Below are positions 9,901 to 16,840 of a stretch of 26,635 nucleotides of DNA, one piece after another. This DNA comes from Mnemiopsis leidyi. Lineage: Eukaryota > Ctenophora > Tentaculata > Lobata > Bolinopsidae. A program made the position numbers and the translations under genes. Each line of letters opens with the position of its first letter. Positions within the stretch are counted from its first letter, which is position 1. The notes under the pieces were generated by a model, which did no database searches, had not been told where the DNA came from, and worked only from the letters and a program-made list of their open reading frames with translations. The stretch is taken from NCBI GenBank assembly GCA_000226015.1, contig JH153445.1:3875-30509 (forward strand), in the 5' to 3' direction.

Positions 9901-12900
9901 AGGTTGTGTGGCAGTTTGTATAACGTTTTTCACAATAGAATGATATTGTCCAGATTATCTCAGTATTATAGTGAAACACAAACACTTGGCTATCCGTGTA
10001 ATTTAAGGTTAGTCCCTACAGAGTCTGGATTGGAGACTTTGTTATTTTATTCATACGAGAATGTGTCCTGTGCCAGCCCCAATTATTCGTGCAGATAAAA
10101 TAATACCCTCTGAGAACACGCACTATAAGTTTGCCGGTCCACAATAGCACTAAACAATATCCACTATTGTAGTGTGTAGTGTAGTGTAGTCAGTGTAACG
10201 GTGTAAATGTAAACTAAACATATCCACTATTGTAGTGACTGGTGTGTAGTGCAGTGTAGTCAGTGTAACGGTGTAAATGTAAACTGTACTCACTTCCTTA
10301 CATATTATGTTCAATGGAGCCTGCAGCCTGTAGAATGTGGGGCGACGTCTTAGCGGCTAATTCCATTATAAACATAATGATATGTTATCGGTTTGTAGGT
10401 ACTTCTGAATGTTTGTTTGTCTGTTTGTCAGTATGTATGTTTGTCTGTATCATGTCTGTACTTCGTAGGTTTGATTGTCTGTAGGTTTGTTCCAGGCTGT
10501 TACACTACGAGACTTAGCTTTGTGTATGTGCTATGCTGTAACTCAAGTGTGAACCGTCAAGTTTCAATATTGAAGTTGTTTCTGGCTATTGAACTAAGTT
10601 GTTTCTGGCTATTGAACTTATTCAGGATGCCTGCTGTGTAATAAAGTTCGATTTGAAGGTTTTATTGCTAAAATGTAATCTTAGTGATGAGTGAACCATC
10701 AAGAAGGAGAAGTTTGTTACTCTGTGAAACTGTTGCGCATATGCTGATAAGAAAGTTCGAAGTGCTGTAAAATCTGCTCATTAACTAAAGTTGCTCCTAT
10801 AGCTGTGGCTACTGTAGCTGTGGCTACTGTAGCTGTGGCTACTGTAGCTGTGGCTACTGTAGCTGTGGCTACTATAGCTGTGGCCTCTATAGCTGTAGCT
10901 ACTATACTCTTTTGAATGACTTGCACATGCAGCTGTCAAAAAATGACAGTTTTCTATGAGACATTTTACACATAATGTTATATTATACACGTATACTGCA
11001 TGTAAATGTCAGTACACTTTACATGCTACATTGAGTTTCACACGCTAAACTGACATGGTGAAATTTGTAAGTATTTCCAATAAACGTGATCTGGTGCTGT
11101 ACAAGTATAGTTTTACTTAAAATCGTTATAAGTTCAGATCTATGTTTCTATCTGTAGAGTCGTCAAGTGTGTATAGTCACGCCTGAAGCTCTAAGTTCTC
11201 TAAAACCTCTAAACTCTAAAATATCTAATCTCTAAACTCCAGGTATAACATTCTATATCAACATTCTGCACATTCCTTTCCGGAGGCCCTGCATTCAGGA
11301 ACACCTCCCAGCGAACAGTCAACCCGTCCTTCTTAACACATGATATTATATTACACACGGAATAGTGGACTTTTTGTACTCATTTACACACACGAGCTAC
11401 TGGCCGTCATACCATGTGGTCTGTTAGTTTTAGGAAGGAGTAAAACAATAGACTACACAACTGGCCCTAAATGTGAACTGTGTAAATGTCGTGTGTGTGT
11501 GAAATGTAATAATTCCTGATTGTGCTGCAAACTGCGTTTTTGCAGCACTGAGCAATGGCAGTGTAGTGTACTTCAGTACAAAGTCCCGGTCACTAATAAT
11601 AATAATAATAATCGGATCGGGGGATTAACCTCCGATGGCATGGGGCTTCCCTAGCCATCGAGACCTCTATTTGAGATCCACTATAATAATGGATTTTGTC
11701 AACTTGACAACTCATATCGCTAACTCAACACATGTCGTGTACTTAATACTCGGGTCAGTTTCTTCACTTTACAGATGTATCAATCTATGTTACTATCAAT
11801 TAATCACATTTGTGATTAGCTATTTGCAGCAAAAGTGACATGGGAAGATACAGCACTTATTAATTCCTAACTAATGTTGCTCTAGAACAGCAGGGTAACT
11901 GATGGTACCTCCAAAAGAGGAGGTCTATTAAAATTTAAATTTATTTGAGCCGGAAATATACAAAAACTTGCCTACTGAATGCGGTTTAGAAGCTCTTGTT
12001 TTTAGGAATTAATAAGTGCTGTATCTTCCCATGTCACTATTGCTGCAAATATGTGGCGTTTGGTTGTGTATGGTTGAGGTTTAAATTTGGTTAACGCTCT
12101 GACATGTGTCAATACTACTACAGTTAGTAAGCTACATTGGTGAGATACAACATGCCACAGCGCTGTAATACTGCTATAGCTATGTTACTACATATCTCTG
12201 AATAAGAGCATGGTTATGTTGACATATGGTCCGTAAATTTCGGACGTGTCATACAAGTATGACAATAGCTAAATAACGCATAATTTGTTCAAAAAGTTGA
12301 GAATATTTTGGAGTCTGTAGCTGAAATTCTGAGATACACGCATTTAACAGTTATCCTATGTTTAAATTTCAGATTTTCTAAGTGCCAATCCCAGCAGCCA
12401 TGTTGGCCTTTAGTACAATAACATGGCTATCCAGCTTTAGACGTCTTAGTCGGAGCTATACTAAGTCTTTGTTTATTTAATAAGCCCGTGTAGCAAGGCA
12501 ATATCAAATAGTATAGCTGTTTTAGACTTATTTACGCAAAGATTATTTACTTTGTACTTCTATTCCCCACGTGAATTCCCAACTTCAAGTTATTGAGCTC
12601 CTAAAGGTAATTGCTGGGTTGCACTTCCTGGGTCACTAAAACTATAGCCATCCACTCATTCCCACAACTTTTACTTTCGAGTATGTGTTGACAGATAATT
12701 CAATACTATGAGAATTAATACACAGTATATTATTAACTGCGCTCCGTATTGTTGTAAGGGTGCGTAACAAATAAGAGCAACCTTTGAACGTATGGGAGTT
12801 GGGACCAAGAACTTTGACTTTACTTCTTTAACCTGTTGGAGCCGTGAGGCGTAATGGAGGATCATGAGATAATAATACATTGATTAATATGAAATTATTT

Positions 12901-15900
12901 GGAACTTTTATTACTGACCGCTCTTGTTTCCGTTAAGGCTCCACTACCCTATATAAACTATTCTTAAAGGAACTATAACCCCACTATTTCTCAGTATTTA
13001 CAAAGCGTGGAGACGAAACTAGCTATCTCCAGCGAACAGAACATCCACCTACTGAGAGATAACGATGATCTCAGAAAACAAAACGGATCCCTGAAAAACG
13101 AGGTTGGTAAATATTTCACACTGTTGTGTTACACCGTACTTTGTAAAATAAAGTTTGGTCCGTGCGGGGGTTGCATTAGATCTTGAGAAGTTCTAGTTTT
13201 AGATCTGACTTGTGTTCTTTTCTGAAAGAGGTCAAATTTTTCAACATTTCTGACATGAAAAGAGCGGTACAGTATATCAGTGCCGATCTCAAACTCTTCC
13301 TAAATCTTCTTACTTTCTACCAAACATAACCACACAAACCTCCCCCAGAACACACTTCTAAGAGAAGCGCTAGACCGTCTAAACTCAGTGCTGGGAAACC
13401 TGGCTCCCAACACCGACCTCGGAAAGTTAGAGGAAGTAGAGACCACTACTCGGCGCGCCAAGACAGACGAGAAGGGGACGACTACTACGTCTGCGCGCTT
13501 CAAGGGGACAGCTCTCATGATGTTCTTCATGTTCGTCTTCGCGCTATCTCTCGGCCCCCTGAGGTGAGTGTGGGCTGAGAAACACGGTCTAAACTCTTAA
13601 TGAAATCTAATCTCTAACACGGTCAAAACTCTGAATAAACTCTAATCTCTAACACGGTAAAAACTCTTAATAAAATCTAATCTCTAACACGGTCAAAACT
13701 CTAAATAAACTCTATACTCAAACACGGTTTAAACTCTAAATAAACTCTTAAAACTAACACGGTTAAAACTCTACATTAAGTCTTAACTGTAACAGGGTCA
13801 AAACTCTAAATAACTCTAATCTCTGACACTGTCAAAACTCTTAATAAACCCTATACTCTTACACAGTTAAAGCTCTAAATAAAGTAAAAACTCTAAACTC
13901 TAACACGGTCAAAACTTTAAATAAACACTTAACTCTAAATTTTAAACTGGAGTTGCAGACTCACGATTGTTTATTTTTGAAGTAAGACAGTGAATTTAGA
14001 AGATCTGAAGTTAGACAAGCAGATTCATGAAGTCACACACGTTGCAGTAGCCTGTAACTTGGAAGTAACGTGGATACCATCTACCTAAACTTTATTGTTA
14101 CTTGTTACCTGTACACGTTCTTTAGATATGTTATTTCATATGATCCACTTCCAACTTATTTCATGCGGTTTTGGTTTTAGCACTTGCACTCTAATTTGTG
14201 GTTTTCATTTCACATGAAACACAGGTAATTTTACTCTAAGACCTGGTCTAATTCTACACTACCGGATTTTTGTGTAAAACTTTAGAGGCTCGGGACCGTA
14301 TCGCAGTGTGAAGACTGCAAGATTAAATCAAGTCTAAAATTAGGCATGCTGGAGTCTTGCACAAATATTTCCGAGAAATTCAAAGTGCTGCTCAACGTTC
14401 CTTACATAAATACCTTGTATATATGTATTACACAGACACAGACACCTTAGTGTAGACTTATATTTTCATAGCGATCCCATATAATGCGATTTACGGACTG
14501 CATCATGACCAGATAAAACGCGGCCCCTAATTCGTTTACATGTGATTTGTTTGCATTTTTACTTCCGTACTCCATTTGTCCCTGGATCAAGCGATAGAGG
14601 TACATGCCAAACTATAGAGTTTACAGGGGGTGTTATCATACAGTCATTAACTGTACTAACTTTACTATTTATATATGACCGTGTATACATGAAGCTAACA
14701 GTTGACTATAGGCTAATACCAATCTAACACTCTTATCGTGAAATATGAGCTTTATTAAGATCGTGTTGTACCGATTATGAGGTAGGGACATGTTGGTTAA
14801 ATATTATTCATTTCCGGCCCTCTATCAACTTACAGAATCTGCGATAAAGAGTTTATTGAATTGGAATCTTTAAAAATTCAATGATTATGATAAAAATTTA
14901 CTATCACTTAACCAATCAATTAAATTAGCACTCATCCAAAAGCAAAATCAAATTGAGATTTACCTAAATAAATTACGATTATAATCCGATATTAAAAAGG
15001 CAAATGGTTTGATAGATATTTGATTTTCAACGTTCAATTTTCAATGATGAACCAATATGCGGAAAAATTCGTGATTTGATACGTTCAGTCTTTTAAAGAT
15101 TCAAAGTAACACAACTTAAATGCGTTTCGGATAAATCTTGAACACGATTTTAGAGTGTCGTCTCACTAATCCAATGAGCCAATAGCAGTCCGATTCTTTT
15201 GAACTTACCTATTTTATAAATCAAATGAGTGATAATATGTTCCTTTGAGTATACACATTAGTAATGTGTTCTGCATTTAGCATGCTAGATCGATCATTCA
15301 AGTGCGAATTTGTTCGGAGAAATAATATAGTATGTTGCGCAAACTTGGCAATAAACTGGTCACGGTTTTGTCCGGTAGGCATCTTTTTACTAGCAAAATT
15401 TGAATTTATTTACAAGTAAAGTTTTTAAAAGGTTGTTAGCAGCTAACCTAGCTGATGCGCGCGGCGCGCGCGATCGATTGTCACGCGCGCATCGCATGAT
15501 AGAATCGATCAGTCAATTGAATCGATTGGATCGAACATTCACATTTCAATCGAACATTCAAATAGTCAATAGAACGTACAATTTCGATCAATTTGATCGC
15601 CCAATTAATTAAAATCGATTAATTCATTCGTTTAAATACTCAGGCATGATGCGATCAATATTCAATTCTAATTCGAACCAGACTAAACTACATACACGTT
15701 GAAACTGTTCTTGTATTCACAGTTTTCGTTTATGAATCATAAACAATAATCCATTAATGCCAGTCTCTCCAGTTCATATACTATCTTGATCCGGCAATAC
15801 AATATATCTCCTTTACTCAAATTTTTTCCAGTTTGTTCCAGAGCTCAGCAGCACTACCAAAGTACCACAATCAGAACTTCAACAGCAGGTCGTTATTATC

Positions 15901-16738
15901 GACTGATCACTACAGTCTGAGAAAGAACACGGCCTCCTACAGCGACTACATCGACCCCAGTATCGACACCCTTAATAATTATCTTAAGGGTAGACATAAG
16001 ACTGAGGGAGTGGAATTTAACGCAGACCCGGACAAGCAGTATATTGTGTCTGGTATGTTGCGCTATATAATTGTTTAATAGATTTATATCTGTTTGGGAA
16101 ATTTAAGTCTGGTCTCGATATTAATGTGTTACAATAAAGTTCCTTCATATTTTGATACGGTCCTCGTTGAGAAATGCAGCCTTGCCCATGCTCCCTTTTA
16201 TGTAAATACTGCGTCAATGCAGCTTTAAAATTCCTATTGAATCCTTGGGCATTAGCAGAATGGGTAAAGCTTACATTAGTGCCTTAAAAGTATTCATGCT
16301 TGGTTGCTTAGTTTTAACTCAATTGATATTCTAACTTTACAGGTTACAATAACTATTATGTTCCGGCTACTGTTCAAAGCGATAGCAGCAGGGTATCTGT
16401 CATCCTCACTGATCACAAAGGTTAGTTTTAAAGCTTTGTCTTTGTTACCAGACTATTAATTCACAGCGAGTTTTAGCTTGCCAAATGTATTAGAAACTTA
16501 TCTTGATGAAGCTCATGAACCTTAACTTGAGACTTATTGAACTTAAGTCGAAACCCACAAAGTATTCCACTCCATCTTCTAGAACTAAAACGTGCGCAAT
16601 GCAACCTTCTTGACTCCTGACTAGACTTCCGGAATACAGAATATTTTCTTAATCAGTTTTGCTTCAGATTCCACCTCGCTAGTAGAAATGGTGTGTGACG
16701 TCGTTGAGGCAAACAACATCACTCGCACGCAGCACTGA
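3848..16738 (+). CDS. ATF6: ATF6-like ER-stress bZIP transmembrane transcription factor (15 coding exons, 710 aa)
   Basis: ATF6 family members sit in the ER membrane. Under stress they move to the Golgi, where site-1 and site-2 proteases release the N-terminal bZIP factor, which enters the nucleus and induces chaperone genes. The exons spliced by eye (listed separately) total 2133 nt in phase. Domains: acidic activation region (about 25-75), Lys/Ser/Pro-rich linker with IKKEE and IKIE SUMO-type motifs, KKRKV nuclear signal (335-339), basic region 456-477, zipper to about 527, membrane segment about 570-587, lumen 588-710. The RQQRMIKNRESAC core is diagnostic of ATF6 rather than CREB3 proteins. 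RSLL (607-610) fits the S1P RxxL rule. The total is slightly longer than human ATF6-alpha (670 aa), but the lumen is less than half as long. Odd points are a KKE insertion before the zipper and Ser in place of Asn before the Gly-Pro of the membrane segment. Confidence 0.93.
4152..4298 (+). CDS. ATF6: ATF6 exon 2, acidic activation region
   Basis: Acceptor CCCACAG, donor GTGGGT. It encodes WDDPFNLDFEEDLLKELN and a second acidic-hydrophobic run, LGLDLMEDPLL. Alternating acidic and bulky hydrophobic residues are typical of transactivation domains. The LDLM string recalls the acidic-hydrophobic activation motif at the N-terminus of vertebrate ATF6-alpha. Confidence 0.88.
4647..4681 (+). CDS. ATF6: ATF6 exon 3 (35-nt micro-exon)
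   Basis: A short exon encoding ATEDSQPIDVGQ between TTTTCAG and GTTAGT. Its phase (1 in, 0 out) is needed to join exon 2 to exon 4 in frame, which is the main support for it. Confidence 0.75.
5485..5790. repeat. 34-bp minisatellite, nine units (ATF6 intron 3)
   Basis: Nine head-to-tail copies start every 34 bases from 5485 to 5757, and a diverged start follows at 5791. Each unit begins ACTATGTTAGATCTCTACAA and ends ATAATACAT. The only variant I see is TTATACAT in the unit at 5655. The near-identity implies recent expansion or homogenisation. The unit contains no open frame of note. Confidence 0.95.
6352..6546 (+). CDS. ATF6: ATF6 exon 4, Pro/Ser/Lys-rich linker with SUMO-type motifs
   Basis: Exactly 65 codons, between CCTTTCAG and GTTAGT. 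It contains MRIKKEELSPP, which lines up with the IKAEPxPLSP motif of vertebrate ATF6-alpha, and FIKIEPPTTP. IKKE and IKIE both fit the psi-K-x-E sumoylation rule. Four bases downstream is a better-looking GTAAGT (6551), but using it breaks the frame with exon 5. Confidence 0.88.
6830..7077 (+). CDS. ATF6: ATF6 exon 5
   Basis: Encodes GVKSDLTDKLDVYQHEP, then a basic-hydrophobic stretch VKKIPKIIKVPVGNK and a threonine-rich segment. It is similar in character to the Lys/Pro/Val linker of vertebrate ATF6. Donor GTGTGT, phase 2. Confidence 0.85.
7220..7567 (+). CDS. ATF6: ATF6 exon 6, Ser/Thr/Pro-rich with 11-residue duplication and NLS
   Basis: A low-complexity Ser/Thr/Pro/Lys linker, about residues 233-349. 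LSSNVRTTSPN is repeated in tandem (7308-7340 and 7341-7373), with two synonymous base differences between copies. It ends with VAVKKELVDVE (another psi-K-x-E) and SKKRKVEHE, a classical monopartite nuclear import signal. Acceptor TTTTCAG, donor GTAATT, phase 2. Confidence 0.87.
7836..7949 (+). CDS. ATF6: ATF6 exon 7
   Basis: Reads SETVLNICKHSQERVCKK and then a segment ending EPDKWKHD. The acceptor is a run of C plus AG and the donor is GTTTGT, which is weak. Phase in and out is 2 and fits both neighbours. Confidence 0.8.
8103..8182 (+). CDS. ATF6: ATF6 exon 8, Ser/Asp-rich
   Basis: Begins inside the Tyr codon of GYNTDSMGYKS and continues with a Ser/Asp stretch (SSNSSDSDHLD) that looks like a casein-kinase target region. 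Acceptor ATTTTCAG, donor GTTAGT. Confidence 0.82.
8183..9299. other. ATF6 intron 8, short tandem palindrome only
   Basis: A 1.1-kb intron with no further coding signal. It holds a 19-bp unit repeated twice (9112-9130 and 9131-9149), each unit largely self-complementary (ACAATG...CATTGT). Nothing else stands out. Confidence 0.5.
9300..9361 (+). CDS. ATF6: ATF6 exon 9
   Basis: Encodes EVAEYSSYAKFISLKEP and ends in an Asp-Arg-Arg-Arg cluster. Acceptor ATTTCAG, donor GTTAGT, ending in phase 0, which matches exon 10. Confidence 0.82.
9622..9759 (+). CDS. ATF6: ATF6 exon 10, basic DNA-binding region
   Basis: 46 codons, residues 435-480. KRQQRMIKNRESACLSRKRK is the bZIP basic region. Asn464 and Arg472 form the invariant N-x7-R pair that contacts DNA. 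It is nearly identical to vertebrate ATF6, with Gln to Leu after the Cys. The exon ends KKEKKE, three residues longer than the KKE expected before the zipper. This comes from a tandem copy of AAAAAGGAG that sits directly on the GTAAGG donor. Confidence 0.95.
9760..9911 (+). repeat. 23-bp minisatellite re-copying the exon 10 donor (ATF6 intron 10)
   Basis: Six complete units and a partial seventh start exactly at the intron's first base. The unit is GTAAGGTTGTGTGGAAAAAG plus GAG. Each unit ends in GAAAAAGGAG and is followed by GTAAGG, so it recreates the exon-end/donor junction. Unit 2 has GTGAGG and unit 4 ends AAGAAG. Translation past the true donor meets TGA at 9784-9786, so use of later donors would truncate the protein before the zipper. 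Confidence 0.95.
10151..10285. repeat. Imperfect tandem duplication of about 65-70 bp (intron 10)
   Basis: Two copies of a segment beginning TAAACA(A)TATCCACTATTG and ending AACGGTGTAAATGTAAACT, at 10151-10214 and 10215-10285. They differ by a small indel in the GTGTAGTGTAGT run. G+T-rich low-complexity sequence follows at about 10400-10500. Confidence 0.85.
10573..10618. repeat. 23-bp perfect tandem duplication (intron 10)
   Basis: AAGTTGTTTCTGGCTATTGA plus ACT occurs twice back to back, with no mismatch. Probably a recent slippage duplication. Confidence 0.9.
10801..10905. repeat. 15-bp minisatellite, seven units (intron 10)
   Basis: The unit AGCTGTGGCTACTGT is repeated seven times at 15-bp spacing. 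The last three units carry substitutions (ACTAT, CCTCTAT, TAGCTACTAT). Because 15 is a multiple of 3, it opens long spurious frames such as (VATAT)n on the minus strand. These are not genes. Confidence 0.95.
11596..11660. repeat. (AAT)n microsatellite followed by a hairpin (intron 10)
   Basis: About six AAT units are followed by G+C-richer sequence in which CGATGGC (11633-11639) pairs with GCCATCG (11654-11660); the loop can add a GGG/CCC stem. It may belong to a small repeat whose limits I cannot place. Confidence 0.6.
11823..12049. mobile_element. 227-bp MITE with 48-bp terminal inverted repeats and TA target duplication
   Basis: The left arm 11823-11870 starts TTTGCAGCAAAAGTGACATG. The right arm 12002-12049 is its reverse complement with a single mismatch. 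TA flanks both sides (11821-11822 and 12050-12051), as for Tc1/mariner-type mobilisation. The 131-bp interior has no coding potential, so it would need a transposase in trans. Near-identical arms mean it is young. It lies in ATF6 intron 10. Confidence 0.9.
12229..12263. repeat. Two adjacent short hairpins (intron 10)
   Basis: GTCCG (12229-12233) pairs with CGGAC (12241-12245). Three bases later comes GTCATAC-aa-GTATGAC (12248-12263), a perfect 7-bp stem. No protein-binding site or RNA is recognised. Confidence 0.6.
12995..13102 (+). CDS. ATF6: ATF6 exon 11, leucine zipper
   Basis: 36 codons, residues 481-516, after TTTCTCAG. Matching human ATF6 by its Asn pattern gives a-positions L489, N496, N503, N510 and N517, and d-positions V485, S492, L499, L506 and L513. 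Repeated Asn at a-positions is an ATF6 trait. The donor is GTTGGT. A GTAAAT four bases further would destroy the downstream frame. Confidence 0.92.
13349..13563 (+). CDS. ATF6: ATF6 exon 12, end of zipper and transmembrane segment
   Basis: Starts NTLLREALDRLN, completing the zipper (L520, L527). A charged juxtamembrane stretch follows (TTTRRAKTDEKG), then the hydrophobic segment TALMMFFMFVFALSLGPL. The GPLS end matches the GPMS end of the ATF6 membrane helix. The Asn that normally sits three residues before the Pro, needed for S2P cleavage in human ATF6, is Ser here. Donor GTGAGT, phase 2. Confidence 0.92.
13582..13945. repeat. 35-bp degenerate minisatellite, about ten units (ATF6 intron 12)
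   Basis: The core ACACGGTCAAAACTCTAAAT recurs about every 35 bases (13582, 13617, 13652, 13687, 13722, 13757, 13792, 13826, 13861, 13903), followed by AAACTCTAATCTCTA-like sequence. The units are diverged, so it is older than the intron 3 array. It starts 18 bases after the exon 12 donor. A loosely similar CTCTAAAC-rich patch lies at about 11188-11242. Confidence 0.9.
15435..15493. repeat. CpG-rich palindrome cluster (ATF6 intron 12)
   Basis: GTTAGC-a-GCTAAC (15435-15447) is followed by GATGCGCGCG (15454-15463), which pairs perfectly with CGCGCGCATC (15484-15493). The downstream 100 bases are rich in ATCGAT and GATCGA words. This is a small island of CpG in A+T-rich DNA and looks like the hairpin block near the left end. 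Confidence 0.7.
15832..16052 (+). CDS. ATF6: ATF6 exon 13, luminal domain with S1P site
   Basis: Reads LFQSSAALPKYHNQNFNSRS, then LL. The RSLL at 607-610 fits the S1P consensus RxxL (RHLL in human ATF6). The exon then runs to PDKQYIVS, which aligns with the FYVVS block near the distal human lumen. The region in between, which in human carries Golgi-localisation and BiP-binding segments, is greatly shortened. Confidence 0.88.
16343..16420 (+). CDS. ATF6: ATF6 exon 14, luminal domain
   Basis: Encodes GYNNYYVPATVQSDSSRVSV and ILTDHK, matching the human LLLPAT and PKMSIVLP blocks in order. Acceptor CTTTACAG, donor GTTAGT. Confidence 0.88.
16668..16738 (+). CDS. ATF6: ATF6 exon 15, C-terminus and stop
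   Basis: Completes D688, then STSLVEMVCDVVEANNITR, ending TQH and TGA (16736-16738). Cys697 aligns with the conserved redox Cys near the human C-terminus (Cys618), and it is the only luminal cysteine. Asn704-Ile-Thr is the only luminal N-glycosylation sequon I see. Confidence 0.88.
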
Positions 16739-16840
16739 GAAACCTCTGACACGACACCTCTCTTTCCCCCTCCCTCATTCTTATCTTAGATAACTGCATG
16801 GACTCTTCGTGGGATTGATTAAGTTTCAGATTAAAACATT
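16739..16840 (+). other. Probable ATF6 3' UTR with ATTAAA poly(A) signal
   Basis: ATTAAA, the common variant of the poly(A) hexamer, is at 16830-16835, about 90 bases after the stop codon. No AATAAA lies closer. This gives a short 3' UTR; the true end is unknown. Confidence 0.45.

Noticed and set aside
9566..9985. Minus-strand open frames with many TTLPPFSTQPYLLF-like repeats
   Set aside because: Created by the 23-bp minisatellite read in antisense. They overlap ATF6 exon 10 and have no domain.
10717..10990. Minus-strand frames with (VATAT)n or (SHSYS)n repeats
   Set aside because: Artefact of the 15-bp array, whose length is a multiple of three.
12362..12430. Possible extra ATF6 exon after TTTCAG with an ATG
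   Set aside because: No frame-compatible coding run or donor. Exon 10 joins exon 11 in phase without it, matching the ATF6 basic region-zipper order.
15400..15612. 70-residue open frame in intron 12
   Set aside because: Repetitive ATCGAT-rich composition and no domain or splice sites. A chance frame in low-complexity sequence.
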